NCBI GenBank assembly: GCA_002299975.1
Contig: DBOT01000079.1
Location: 1 to 16,567, forward strand
Source of the DNA: Lactobacillaceae bacterium UBA639
GTDB lineage: Bacteria > Bacillota > Bacilli > Lactobacillales > Lactobacillaceae
DNA: 16,567 nt
Direction: 5' to 3'
Below the pieces are notes generated by a model that was given only the letters and a program-made list of their open reading frames with translations, searched no databases and was not told the origin of the DNA. A program made the translations under genes and the position numbers. Positions within the stretch are counted from its first letter, which is position 1. Every line of letters begins with the position of its first letter. This document shows positions 5,983-12,533 of this stretch, piece by piece.

Positions 5983-6663
5983 GTGGCAAAAATTTTTATT
6001 GTGGAGGATAATCCCCAGATCATTACGGCTATGACCAAGGAACTGGTTAAGTGGCAACACAACGTGATCACGGTTCAGAATTGGCAAAATGTTACGGCGG
6101 AGATCACAGTGGCCCAACCTGACCTGGTTCTCTTCGATATTACCCTGCCGAGCTTTGACGGCTTCTACTGGATTCAGGACCTGCGCAAGCAAAGTCAGGT
6201 TCCTATCATTGTGATTTCCGCAGCTGATATCGACAGCAACGTGATGCACGCGGTCGCGGCGGGGGCGGATGATTACCTCATGAAGCCCTTCTCCATGACC
6301 GTCCTGCTGGCCAAGATTCAGGCTCTTCTGCGGCGCAACCAACATGAAAGTGCTAGTACCCAGGTTGAATGGGACGACAACCATTTCAACACCCTGACTA
6401 ACGAGGTCCATAACTCCGCTGGCCAGGCTCAGCTGACTCCCACCGAAGGGGCAATGTTCCAAGTCCTGCTCAGTCACCGCAACCAGACCGTCAGTAAAGA
6501 AACTCTACTGGAGTAGCTCTGGCAGGGCGGCAAGTATCTCAACGAGAACACCCTCAACGTCAACATGAGCCGGCTGCGGGCCAAGCTGGCACCGCTCAAA
6601 CTGGACCGCGCCATCCGAACAGAACGGGGCGTAGGCTACCGCCTGGTGACTGCTAATGAATAA
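5983..6663 (+). pseudogene. OmpR-family response regulator (BceR-like) truncated by an in-frame TAG
   Basis: A GTG start with GGAGG upstream opens a receiver domain (residues 1-115) with acidic pair Glu8-Asp9, phospho-acceptor Asp52, Ser79 and Lys101 (LMKPF). A winged-helix output domain follows from about residue 128. Codon 178 is TAG (6514-6516), just after SKETLLE. The same frame then continues LWQGGKYLNENTLNVNMSRLRAKL through GVGYRLV to TAA at 6661-6663, exactly what the family should encode. The stop removes the DNA-recognition helix and the wing, so the 177-residue product could be phosphorylated but should not bind DNA. No other lesion is seen, suggesting a recent mutation or a sequencing error. 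The intact frame would overlap the kinase start by 8 nt, so loss of translation through this segment may also lower kinase expression by uncoupling. Confidence 0.87.
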
Positions 6664-7621
6664 CCGTTTTTGGCGGCTACTGATACGCGCCACCCTCCCA
6701 ATGGTCATCGCCTACCTGCTGATGATCGGTCTGACCTGGCTCTTAGTGATTCTCTACCAGCTGCCGCAGCAGTTCTGTTGGGATCTGCTTCGCTTCAGCC
6801 TCCCCGTGCTCCTGGTCTGGCTAAGCGCCAGCGGGATTCGCAGCTGGCAACGGATTCGCCACCTCCAACATCGCGATGCTGCAGTGGCTCCTCATAATCC
6901 GGTTGAGGGTCAGCTTCTGGACCAACTCAAGCGAATTCAGGACGATAGTGACCGCCATGTCCGGGCATTGCGGCTCCAACAGCAACAACAGCTCGACAAC
7001 CTCGACCTCTTCACCCACGAGATCAAGAATGCCCTGACTAGCCTTGAGGCGGCGGCTGAAAATGCCCCCACCGTTGCCAGTACCAGTGTTAAAGATGAAG
7101 TCCGCGAGGCTAACTACTACCTAGATCTTCTTCTAAACGATGAGCGTCTGACGATGGCCAGCAACGACTACGAGTTCTCCTGGGTTAACCTGGCAGATCT
7201 CGTCAACACGGTAATTCAGCAGAACTCGGCCCTCTTCATCCACCGGCAACTGGTCCCTCACCTGGTCAACCTCGATCATGACGTGCTGACCGATCCCAAG
7301 TGGTTGCGCTTCTGCATCAACCAGCTTCTCTCCAATGCCATTAAGTATTCGCCCGCTGGCAGTACGATCACCATCTCCTGGCATGATCATGCCCTCGCCA
7401 TTAGCGATCAGGGCATCGGTATCTCTGCTGCTGACCAGCAACGGATCTTTGAGAACGGCTTTACCGGTCATAATGGTCACCAGACCACCCAGTCGACCGG
7501 AATGGGACTCTACCTCGTCAAGCGGGTCGCATCTAAGCTCAATTTCACCATCCGTGTTCGCTCTAAGGTCGGCCAGGGAAGTCGTTTTTATCTGATTTTC
7601 CCTGCCAGTAATACTCGCTAA
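6656..7621 (+). CDS. Intramembrane-sensing histidine kinase (BceS-like)
   Basis: This 321-residue kinase has two N-terminal transmembrane helices (about 12-34 and 43-60) joined by a loop of under 12 residues. That is the hallmark of intramembrane-sensing kinases, which read the state of a partner ABC permease rather than binding a ligand. The cytoplasmic part has the H-box FTHEIKN with phospho-acceptor His121, the N-box NQLLSNAIKYS, G1 box ISDQGIGIS, F-box FENGFTG and G2 box TGMGLYLVKRV. All key residues look intact, unlike its partner regulator. The ATG lies within the last codons of the regulator frame, with a weak GGTGA 6 nt upstream. The adjacent BceA/BceB-like transporter is the likely sensory partner. 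Confidence 0.92.
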   Translation: MNNRFWRLLIRATLPMVIAYLLMIGLTWLLVILYQLPQQFCWDLLRFSLPVLLVWLSASGIRSWQRIRHLQHRDAAVAPHNPVEGQLLDQLKRIQDDSDRHVRALRLQQQQQLDNLDLFTHEIKNALTSLEAAAENAPTVASTSVKDEVREANYYLDLLLNDERLTMASNDYEFSWVNLADLVNTVIQQNSALFIHRQLVPHLVNLDHDVLTDPKWLRFCINQLLSNAIKYSPAGSTITISWHDHALAISDQGIGISAADQQRIFENGFTGHNGHQTTQSTGMGLYLVKRVASKLNFTIRVRSKVGQGSRFYLIFPASNTR

Positions 7622-7623
7622 CA

Positions 7624-7637
7624 TTACAATACTGTAA
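7624..7637. promoter_or_regulatory. BceR-type operator
   Basis: TTACA-ATAC-TGTAA is a perfect inverted repeat and matches the TNACA-N4-TGTAA site known for BceR-like regulators in Bacillus. It lies 2 nt after the kinase stop and about 45 bp upstream of TATAAT at 7682-7687. It is therefore in activator position for the ABC genes. Confidence 0.72.
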
Positions 7638-7687
7638 GGTTCTGGCCACTTTCGTAAGTAGGAAAGCGGCCAGGGCCTTTTTATAAT
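7638..7687 (+). terminator. Terminator after the kinase gene, merging into the -10 of the ABC operon
   Basis: GGTTCTGGCC (7638-7647) pairs with GGCCAGGGCC (7668-7677) through eight Watson-Crick and two G-U pairs, with an inner TTTC/GAAA pairing, followed by five T (7678-7682). TATAAT (7682-7687) immediately follows and is the best -10 for the ABC operon. No good -35 is present, which fits an activator-dependent promoter. The hairpin separates regulator-kinase transcription from the transporter genes. Confidence 0.75.
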
Positions 7688-7727
7688 TAAAGTATCAACA
7701 GCGAACTAATTGAAAGGAGCAATTACC

Positions 7728-8483
7728 ATGCCATTACTACAACTCAACCACGTTCAGCGGACCGACAACGCCAACTCTACTCACCCCGTCACCGCCTTAA
7801 AGGACATCAATTTCACCGTTGAGGATGGCGAATACGTGGCCATCATGGGTGAATCCGGTGCCGGCAAGAGTACCCTGCTGAACATCATCGCTACCCTGGA
7901 ACAGGCCACTGGCGGCCAGGCAATTCTCAACGGTCAGGACCTCGGTGCACTGACCAAGGACGAGGCGGCCCGCTACCGGCGTGAGCACCTCGGTTTCATC
8001 TTCCAACACTTTAACCTGCTCGATAGTCTCTCCAACCGGGACAACATCTACCTGCCCCTGGTCCTGGCCAAGACCGATCCCACAATCATGGAACGGCGCC
8101 TGCATCCCCTGATGAAGCGGCTGCGGATCGAAAAGATCATTGACCGCTTCCCCAGTGAGGTTTCCGGTGGTCAGCAACAGCGAGTGGCCATCGCCCGGGC
8201 ATTGATTGCTCAACCAGACCTCCTGTTAGCCGACGAACCGACCGGGGCCCTGGACTCCAATACCAGCGCTGAGATTCTGGAGCTATTCGACGACGTTAAC
8301 AAAAACGGGCAGACTATTTTGATGGTAACCCACAGTGCGGCAGCGGCCAGCCATGCCAAGCGGACCCTCTTCATCAAGGACGGCCGAATCTACCACGAGC
8401 TTTTCCGCGGCGACCTCTCAATGAAGAAGTACCAAGAAGAAATCAGTGACACAATGATGACCCTCACGAATGGTGGTGAATAA
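7728..8483 (+). CDS. ABC transporter ATP-binding protein (BceA-like)
   Basis: This 251-residue ATPase has Walker A GESGAGKS (41-48), the Q-loop region in IFQHFNLLDSLS, signature VSGGQQQRVAIARAL, Walker B LLLADEPTGALD and the switch His in MVTHS. It belongs to the MacB/LolD-type branch that pairs with FtsX-like permeases. In BceAB-type systems it powers removal of peptide antibiotics such as bacitracin, nisin or other lipid II-cycle binders from their target. ATG 7728 follows AAAGGAG with an 8-nt spacer; an in-frame TTG at 7710 overlaps that site and is rejected. The permease starts 2 nt after its stop, so the two form one operon. Expression should depend on the BceR-type box upstream. Confidence 0.93.
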   Translation: MPLLQLNHVQRTDNANSTHPVTALKDINFTVEDGEYVAIMGESGAGKSTLLNIIATLEQATGGQAILNGQDLGALTKDEAARYRREHLGFIFQHFNLLDSLSNRDNIYLPLVLAKTDPTIMERRLHPLMKRLRIEKIIDRFPSEVSGGQQQRVAIARALIAQPDLLLADEPTGALDSNTSAEILELFDDVNKNGQTILMVTHSAAAASHAKRTLFIKDGRIYHELFRGDLSMKKYQEEISDTMMTLTNGGE

Positions 8484-8485
8484 TA

Positions 8486-10414
8486 ATGCTCTTCTTCAAG
8501 TTAATCAATTCCAGCTTTCGGCGTAACGGTAAGGTCTACGGGCCCTACTTATTGGCGTCTAGTATGCTTGTGGCGATCAACTACATTTTCGCCGCGATCA
8601 GCGTCAACCATAGTCTGCACCAGCTGCCCAGCAGCACAGCTACCACGGCGATGATCAATATCAGCGCCAACTTTATCCTCCTGGTCACCTTTGCCTTTCT
8701 CTTATACGTCAACCGTTTTCTCTGGCAGCAGCGTAGTAGCGAACTTGGCCTCTACAGCATGTTGGGCATGACTAGCCGTAACCTGGAGCTGTTGACCATC
8801 ATTGAGAAGTGCTACCTCTTCATCGGCAGCATCATCTGCGGACTCGTCACCGGAATTATCTTTGAACGCCTCGCCTTCCTGGGACTCGGCCGCCTCCTGA
8901 AGGTTCACAGTCTCAAGCAGCCCTGGATCGAACCGACTGCCCTAATGCGGACAACTCTGTACATGGCCGGGTTCTTCGTCATCCTGATGGCGGTTGACCT
9001 GGTCAAACTGCACCGGCTCAACCCGAACCAACTCTGGCACGCGACTGTCAAAACACCTCGTCGGCACGGCTGGCTGTTTACGATCATGGGTGTGCTGGGT
9101 ATCGTCCTCCTTGCTTGGGCCTACTACCTCACCCTGACCACCAAGCCCCGCATCTCCGCGTTCAGTAATTTCATGACTGCCGTCGTCCTCGTAGTTATCG
9201 GGACCTACCTGCTCTTCATCGCTGGAAGTGTTATCATCCTCCGCTTTCTGCAACGCCGCAAGAAGTTCTACTACCGTCCACGACACTTCATCGCCGTCTC
9301 GGGAATGCTCCAAAGGATGGAACAAAACGGGGCCAGCCTCGCTACCATCTGCTTGCTATGCTCAGCCGTCCTCGTCGCCCTCTTCAGTTCAATCTCCCTC
9401 TACGCCGGTATCGGTGATTCGGTCAACCGCTACGTTCCTAAGGACGTGGTCATGATCACCAACCAGCCACTGGCCAAGCAACAGCAAGCCACAGTCAAGC
9501 AAGTGGTCCGCAACCACCACGTTAAAGTATTTGACCAAGATAGTTACCAGGCTACAACGCCTCAGAACGGTTACTGGCGAGGCAAACGTTTCATCAACCA
9601 AGGTTCCCTGGAACACATGACCAATGACACCACCAGTTCGATCATCTTTGTTTCTAGCCGGGACTACCGGCAGCTGACTGGCAAGCCGGCCCAGCTCAAT
9701 GATCACCAGGCCCTGGTTTACTCACCGGCCAAACAATATACCGGTGATGTCACTATTGTAGGACACCACTACCAGGCGAAGAATCTGAAACAGCTCAGCT
9801 TTGCCTTTAATCCCGAGCACTCCATCTACGCGCCCGCCTTCGTAATCGTCAATCATCTACCGGCCGGAATGCCAACAATGAACGTCACCAGCTTTTGTTA
9901 CCGCTTGAACGGCTCAGATCACCAGCACATGCAATTTGAAAACGACCTCCAAGCTCAGCTCCAGCTCACCAACAGTCAAGTGACTGGGCGGTACAATATC
10001 CACTACCTGTTTAATGGTCTGTACGGGGGCCTGGTGTTCGCCGGGATCTTAATCAGCTTGGCCCTGGGAATCACAACCACCATCGTCATCTACTTCAAGC
10101 AGATCTCCGAGGGTTACGCCGACCGGTACCGGTTTAAGACAATGCAACAGGTTGGGCTTAATGAACGTGAAACCACTAAGAGTATCCACAGTCAGGTATT
10201 GATGGTTTTCATGCTGCCGATTGCCGGAGCCGTCATCAACCTGCTCTTCGCAGCACCAGCCATCAAGCAGATCATGACTCAGCTGAGTTTCTACAACCTC
10301 CCGCTGATGATCACAGTCGCAGTATCGATCACCCTGGCCCTCTTGGTCATCTACCTGTTAATCTACGGCTTTACCACCCGCGCCTACCACCAGATCGTTG
10401 ATAATATTCATTAG
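8486..10414 (+). CDS. ABC transporter permease with large extracellular domain (BceB-like)
   Basis: This 642-residue membrane protein has the BceB topology. There are about seven helices in the first half (roughly 17-38, 57-76, 107-130, 152-171, 194-215, 227-251 and 281-304). A large extracellular domain of about 200 residues follows (about 307-505), then three C-terminal helices (about 510-535, 575-598 and 606-630). FtsX-like domains are expected at the second to fourth helices and at the last three. The extracellular domain is what distinguishes peptide-antibiotic resistance permeases and is thought to contact the peptide-lipid complex. The permease also signals to the intramembrane-sensing kinase encoded upstream. 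Length is normal (about 640-660) and no lesion is visible. It is translated together with the ATPase gene and closed by a terminator. Confidence 0.92.
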   Translation: MLFFKLINSSFRRNGKVYGPYLLASSMLVAINYIFAAISVNHSLHQLPSSTATTAMINISANFILLVTFAFLLYVNRFLWQQRSSELGLYSMLGMTSRNLELLTIIEKCYLFIGSIICGLVTGIIFERLAFLGLGRLLKVHSLKQPWIEPTALMRTTLYMAGFFVILMAVDLVKLHRLNPNQLWHATVKTPRRHGWLFTIMGVLGIVLLAWAYYLTLTTKPRISAFSNFMTAVVLVVIGTYLLFIAGSVIILRFLQRRKKFYYRPRHFIAVSGMLQRMEQNGASLATICLLCSAVLVALFSSISLYAGIGDSVNRYVPKDVVMITNQPLAKQQQATVKQVVRNHHVKVFDQDSYQATTPQNGYWRGKRFINQGSLEHMTNDTTSSIIFVSSRDYRQLTGKPAQLNDHQALVYSPAKQYTGDVTIVGHHYQAKNLKQLSFAFNPEHSIYAPAFVIVNHLPAGMPTMNVTSFCYRLNGSDHQHMQFENDLQAQLQLTNSQVTGRYNIHYLFNGLYGGLVFAGILISLALGITTTIVIYFKQISEGYADRYRFKTMQQVGLNERETTKSIHSQVLMVFMLPIAGAVINLLFAAPAIKQIMTQLSFYNLPLMITVAVSITLALLVIYLLIYGFTTRAYHQIVDNIH

Positions 10415-10422
10415 GTCCTAAT

Positions 10423-10454
10423 GCCCACTGCCATCACGGCTGGTGGGCGTTTTT
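10423..10454 (+). terminator. Intrinsic terminator after the BceAB-like operon
   Basis: GCCCAC (10423-10428) pairs with GTGGGC (10443-10448), with an inner GCC/GGC pairing, followed by a run of five T at 10450-10454. It begins 8 nt after the permease stop codon. Confidence 0.87.
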
Positions 10455-10474
10455 ATATCACAAATAGATATTGA

Positions 10475-10503
10475 TTGACTTCCCATGCTAACCAGGTTAG
10501 AAT
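10475..10503 (+). promoter_or_regulatory. Promoter of the metA-cysK operon
   Basis: TTGACT (10475-10480) and TAGAAT (10498-10503) are spaced by exactly 17 nt, each with 5 of 6 consensus matches. The start would be near 10510, giving about 39 nt before the leader peptide ATG and about 200 nt before metA. Confidence 0.82.
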
Positions 10504-10548
10504 ATTGCTAACAATAAATAAGTATCAAGTAAAAAAGGAGTGGTCCCA

Positions 10549-10602
10549 ATGTTAAAAATTACAAATTCAATTCATCCGTGGTCCACTAGCTGCTGTTGTT
10601 AA
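10549..10602 (+). CDS. Cysteine-rich leader peptide (17 aa) of the metA-cysK attenuator
   Basis: The short frame reads MLKITNSIHPWSTSCCC-stop. It has its own strong ribosome-binding site (AAAAAAGGAG, ending at 10540, 8-nt spacer) and lies at the expected distance from a consensus promoter. Three successive Cys codons (TGC TGT TGT, 10591-10599) directly precede TAA. Cysteine is among the rarest residues, so three in a row at the end of a 17-codon frame ahead of cysteine-synthesis genes points to a regulatory peptide whose translation reports Cys-tRNA charging. No other function of the peptide is implied. It is too short for usual gene finding and is probably unannotated. Confidence 0.85.
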   Translation: MLKITNSIHPWSTSCCC

Positions 10603-10673
10603 TCATCCTGTGCCCGCCCCAGCCCAACTGGGGTTCTTTGGCTTATTCACTTTTTGATTAACAACAGTTTTTT
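10593..10673 (+). terminator. Attenuator: terminator whose 5' arm is the Cys codons of the leader peptide
   Basis: CTGTTGTTAATCA (10593-10605) pairs perfectly over 13 bp with TGATTAACAACAG (10655-10667), immediately followed by six T (10668-10673): an intrinsic terminator inside the 5' leader. The 5' arm consists of the last base of the first Cys codon, the next two Cys codons, the stop codon and three more bases. An inner hairpin CCCCAG/CTGGGG (10617-10622 with 10628-10633) sits in the large loop. Predicted logic: with enough cysteine the ribosome finishes and leaves, the stem forms and transcription stops. With little Cys-tRNA the ribosome stalls on the Cys codons and covers the 5' arm, so polymerase continues into metA-cysK. 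A second TAACAAC at 10684-10690 could compete for the 5' arm. Confidence 0.85.
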
Positions 10674-10708
10674 AGTGCCCAAATAACAACGAATTGAGGT
10701 GATAAATA

Positions 10709-11536
10709 ATGGCCACTCCCCAGATTAAGATTGGGATTCTCAACCTGATGCACGATAAGGTTGATACCCAGAAAAGGTTCACGAACGTCTTTGCCCACAC
10801 TGCCTACCCAGTGGAGTTGACCTTCCTGTACCCGCAAACCCATTACCGTGACCGGACGGTTCCTGACTTGGTTCAACAGATTGCTCAACCCCTGGACCTT
10901 GCCCGGGTCAACGAGTTTGATGCCTTCATCATTACCGGGGCACCAATCGAACAACTCGACTTTAACGAGGTTACCTACATTGACGAGATCCACCAGTTGA
11001 TCGACCAGCTGGTAAAATTCAATATCCCGCAGCTCTACATCTGCTGGGGAGCAATGGCCGCCGCCAACTACTTATACGGGATCGAGAAGCACCGGTTACC
11101 GGAGAAACTGTTTGGGATCTTCCCTAACCACATTGTCAACCAGGGGCCGCTGCTGACGGGGCTGCCGGATGGCTTCCTGGCACCCCACGCGCGTTACGCG
11201 GAGCTAGATCACCAGCAGATCAGTGTCCATCCCGACCTGATCCTCGAGGCCACCACCATCGATGATGACCTCTTCTCCTTCCGGGCGCCTAAGTACCAGC
11301 AGTCCTTCCTGTTCGCCCACCTGGAATACGAGCGGGAAGCCCTGCTGAAGGAGTACCGGCGTGAGAAGAACGCCTACCCGGACCGGGAGTACGCCAAGCC
11401 GCAAAACTACTTCCTCGACCCCATTCATATGAAGGGACCACAGTTCAAGTGGCAACCGGCCCAGCACATCTATTTTGATAACTGGCTTCAAACCGTTGTC
11501 CACAGCATGCAAAACAAGAAATTAGTAAAGGAGTAA
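10709..11536 (+). CDS. metA: MetA-type homoserine O-acyltransferase, predicted acetyl-CoA dependent, N-terminally short form
   Basis: This 275-residue protein belongs to the MetA family (glutamine-amidotransferase-like fold), which acylates the hydroxyl of homoserine. Visible residues are nucleophile Cys112 in YICWGA and the His204/Glu206 pair in FAHLEYE. Compared with E. coli MetA (Cys142, His235, Glu237) it lacks about 30 N-terminal residues. The start cannot lie further upstream because TAA is in frame at 10703-10705, and TTGAGGTGA precedes the ATG. Residue 81 is Glu in ITGAPIEQL; the equivalent position 111 is Glu in acetyl-CoA-using enzymes and Gly in succinyl-CoA-using ones, so O-acetylation is predicted. 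Pairing with cysK 6 nt downstream and with a cysteine attenuator suggests that its product feeds sulfhydrylation. Serine as the acyl acceptor is a possible alternative. Confidence 0.88.
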   Translation: MATPQIKIGILNLMHDKVDTQKRFTNVFAHTAYPVELTFLYPQTHYRDRTVPDLVQQIAQPLDLARVNEFDAFIITGAPIEQLDFNEVTYIDEIHQLIDQLVKFNIPQLYICWGAMAAANYLYGIEKHRLPEKLFGIFPNHIVNQGPLLTGLPDGFLAPHARYAELDHQQISVHPDLILEATTIDDDLFSFRAPKYQQSFLFAHLEYEREALLKEYRREKNAYPDREYAKPQNYFLDPIHMKGPQFKWQPAQHIYFDNWLQTVVHSMQNKKLVKE

Positions 11537-11542
11537 TTAATT

Positions 11543-12469
11543 ATGACTAAGATCGTTAACTCAATCACCGACCTGATCGGTAACACCCCCATCGTTAAGT
11601 TAAACCGCGTCGTTCCTGAAGACGCTGCTGATGTCTACGTTAAGTTGGAATTCTTCAACCCCGCTGGCTCCATCAAGGACCGGATCGCCCTGGCAATGAT
11701 CGAACGGGCAGAAAAAGAGGGCAAGCTGACTGCCGGCGGTACCATCGTGGAACCAACCTCTGGTAACACTGGAGTTGGTCTGGCAATGGTCGCTGCCGCT
11801 AAGGGTTACCACCTGGTAATCACCATGCCGGAAACCATGAGTGTGGAACGTCGTAAGCTGATGCAGGGCTACGGTGCTGAACTGATCCTCACCCCTGGTG
11901 CTGACGGAATGAAGGGCTCCATCGCCAAGGCCGAAGAACTCGTCAAGGAGAAGGGCTACTTCATGCCAATGCAGTTCGAGAACCCTGCTAACCCGGCTAT
12001 TCATGAAGCAACTACTGGCGCTGAGATCATCGATGCCTTTGGTAAGGATAACCTGCCGGACGCCTTTGTTGCCGGGGTTGGTACTGGTGGTACCCTGACC
12101 GGAATCGGCCACGCCCTCAAGAAGGCTAACCCTGCTACCAAGGTTTACGCTCTGGAACCAGCCGAATCACCACTTCTTAAGGAAGGCCACGGTGGCAAGC
12201 ACAAGATCCAAGGAATCAGTGCTGGCTTCATCCCAAAGGTGCTCGACAAGGACGTTTATGACGGAATTGTTGAGGTAAGCAGCGACGATGCCATCGCCAC
12301 GGCACGTGAAGTGGCCCACAAGGAAGGAATCCTGGTTGGGATTTCCGCTGGTGCCAATATTAAAGGTGCTATCGAATTAGCCAAGAAGCTGGGCAAGGGC
12401 AAGAAGGTCATCACCGTCTCCCCAGACGGCGGCGATCGTTACCTGTCCACCGACCTGTTCAACTACTAA
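11543..12469 (+). CDS. cysK: Cysteine synthase (O-acetylserine sulfhydrylase)
   Basis: This 308-residue PLP enzyme of fold type II converts an O-acetylated amino acid and sulfide to cysteine, or to homocysteine if O-acetylhomoserine is used. Conserved parts are NPAGSIKDR with PLP-binding Lys45, the TSGNTG substrate loop, the phosphate-binding loop [10 protein letters not shown], and the C-terminal [11 protein letters not shown], whose first Ser contacts the PLP pyridine nitrogen. Length and motif order are those of CysK rather than cystathionine beta-synthase, which shares the fold. The start follows AAAGGAG; the gap to metA is only 6 nt, so both are expressed from the attenuated promoter. 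No cysE gene is visible in the window, so the source of O-acetylserine is elsewhere or is the MetA-like partner. Confidence 0.95.
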   Translation: MTKIVNSITDLIGNTPIVKLNRVVPEDAADVYVKLEFFNPAGSIKDRIALAMIERAEKEGKLTAGGTIVEPTSGNTGVGLAMVAAAKGYHLVITMPETMSVERRKLMQGYGAELILTPGADGMKGSIAKAEELVKEKGYFMPMQFENPANPAIHEATTGAEIIDAFGKDNLPDAFVAGVGTGGTLTGIGHALKKANPATKVYALEPAESPLLKEGHGGKHKIQGISAGFIPKVLDKDVYDGIVEVSSDDAIATAREVAHKEGILVGISAGANIKGAIELAKKLGKGKKVITVSPDGGDRYLSTDLFNY

Positions 12470-12485
12470 AATCAGACATAACTAA

Positions 12486-12526
12486 AAAGAGGCAGAAGCC
12501 AAATCATGGCTTCTGCCTCTTTCTTT
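12486..12526. terminator. Bidirectional terminator between cysK and the cardiolipin synthase-like gene
   Basis: AAAGAGGCAGAAGCCA (12486-12501) and TGGCTTCTGCCTCTTT (12507-12522) form a perfect 16-bp stem with a 5-nt loop. The stem is flanked by A-rich sequence on the left and T-rich sequence on the right, so it can act on both strands. Confidence 0.93.
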
Positions 12527-12533
12527 ATATCGA

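Noticed and set aside
5911..6477. Minus-strand frame of 188 codons over the response regulator
   Set aside because: The sense frame shows receiver-domain residues and a GGAGG start. The antisense frame would begin inside the gene and run into the pnuC terminator.
7622..7687. The 7624-7637 inverted repeat as the base of the terminator hairpin
   Set aside because: It is a separate 14-bp element directly before the GC-rich stem, it pairs with itself over a 4-nt spacer, and it matches a known operator pattern instead.
10504..10708. T-box or S-box (SAM) riboswitch upstream of metA-cysK
   Set aside because: The region between promoter and gene is only about 200 nt and most of it is explained by the leader peptide and terminator. 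I see no conserved T-box sequence (AGGGTGG-type followed by ACCGCG-type) and no S-box core.
10658..10993. Minus-strand open frame of 111 codons across the metA start
   Set aside because: It is antisense to metA, its first codons overlap the attenuator, it has no ribosome-binding site, and its composition mirrors the sense gene.
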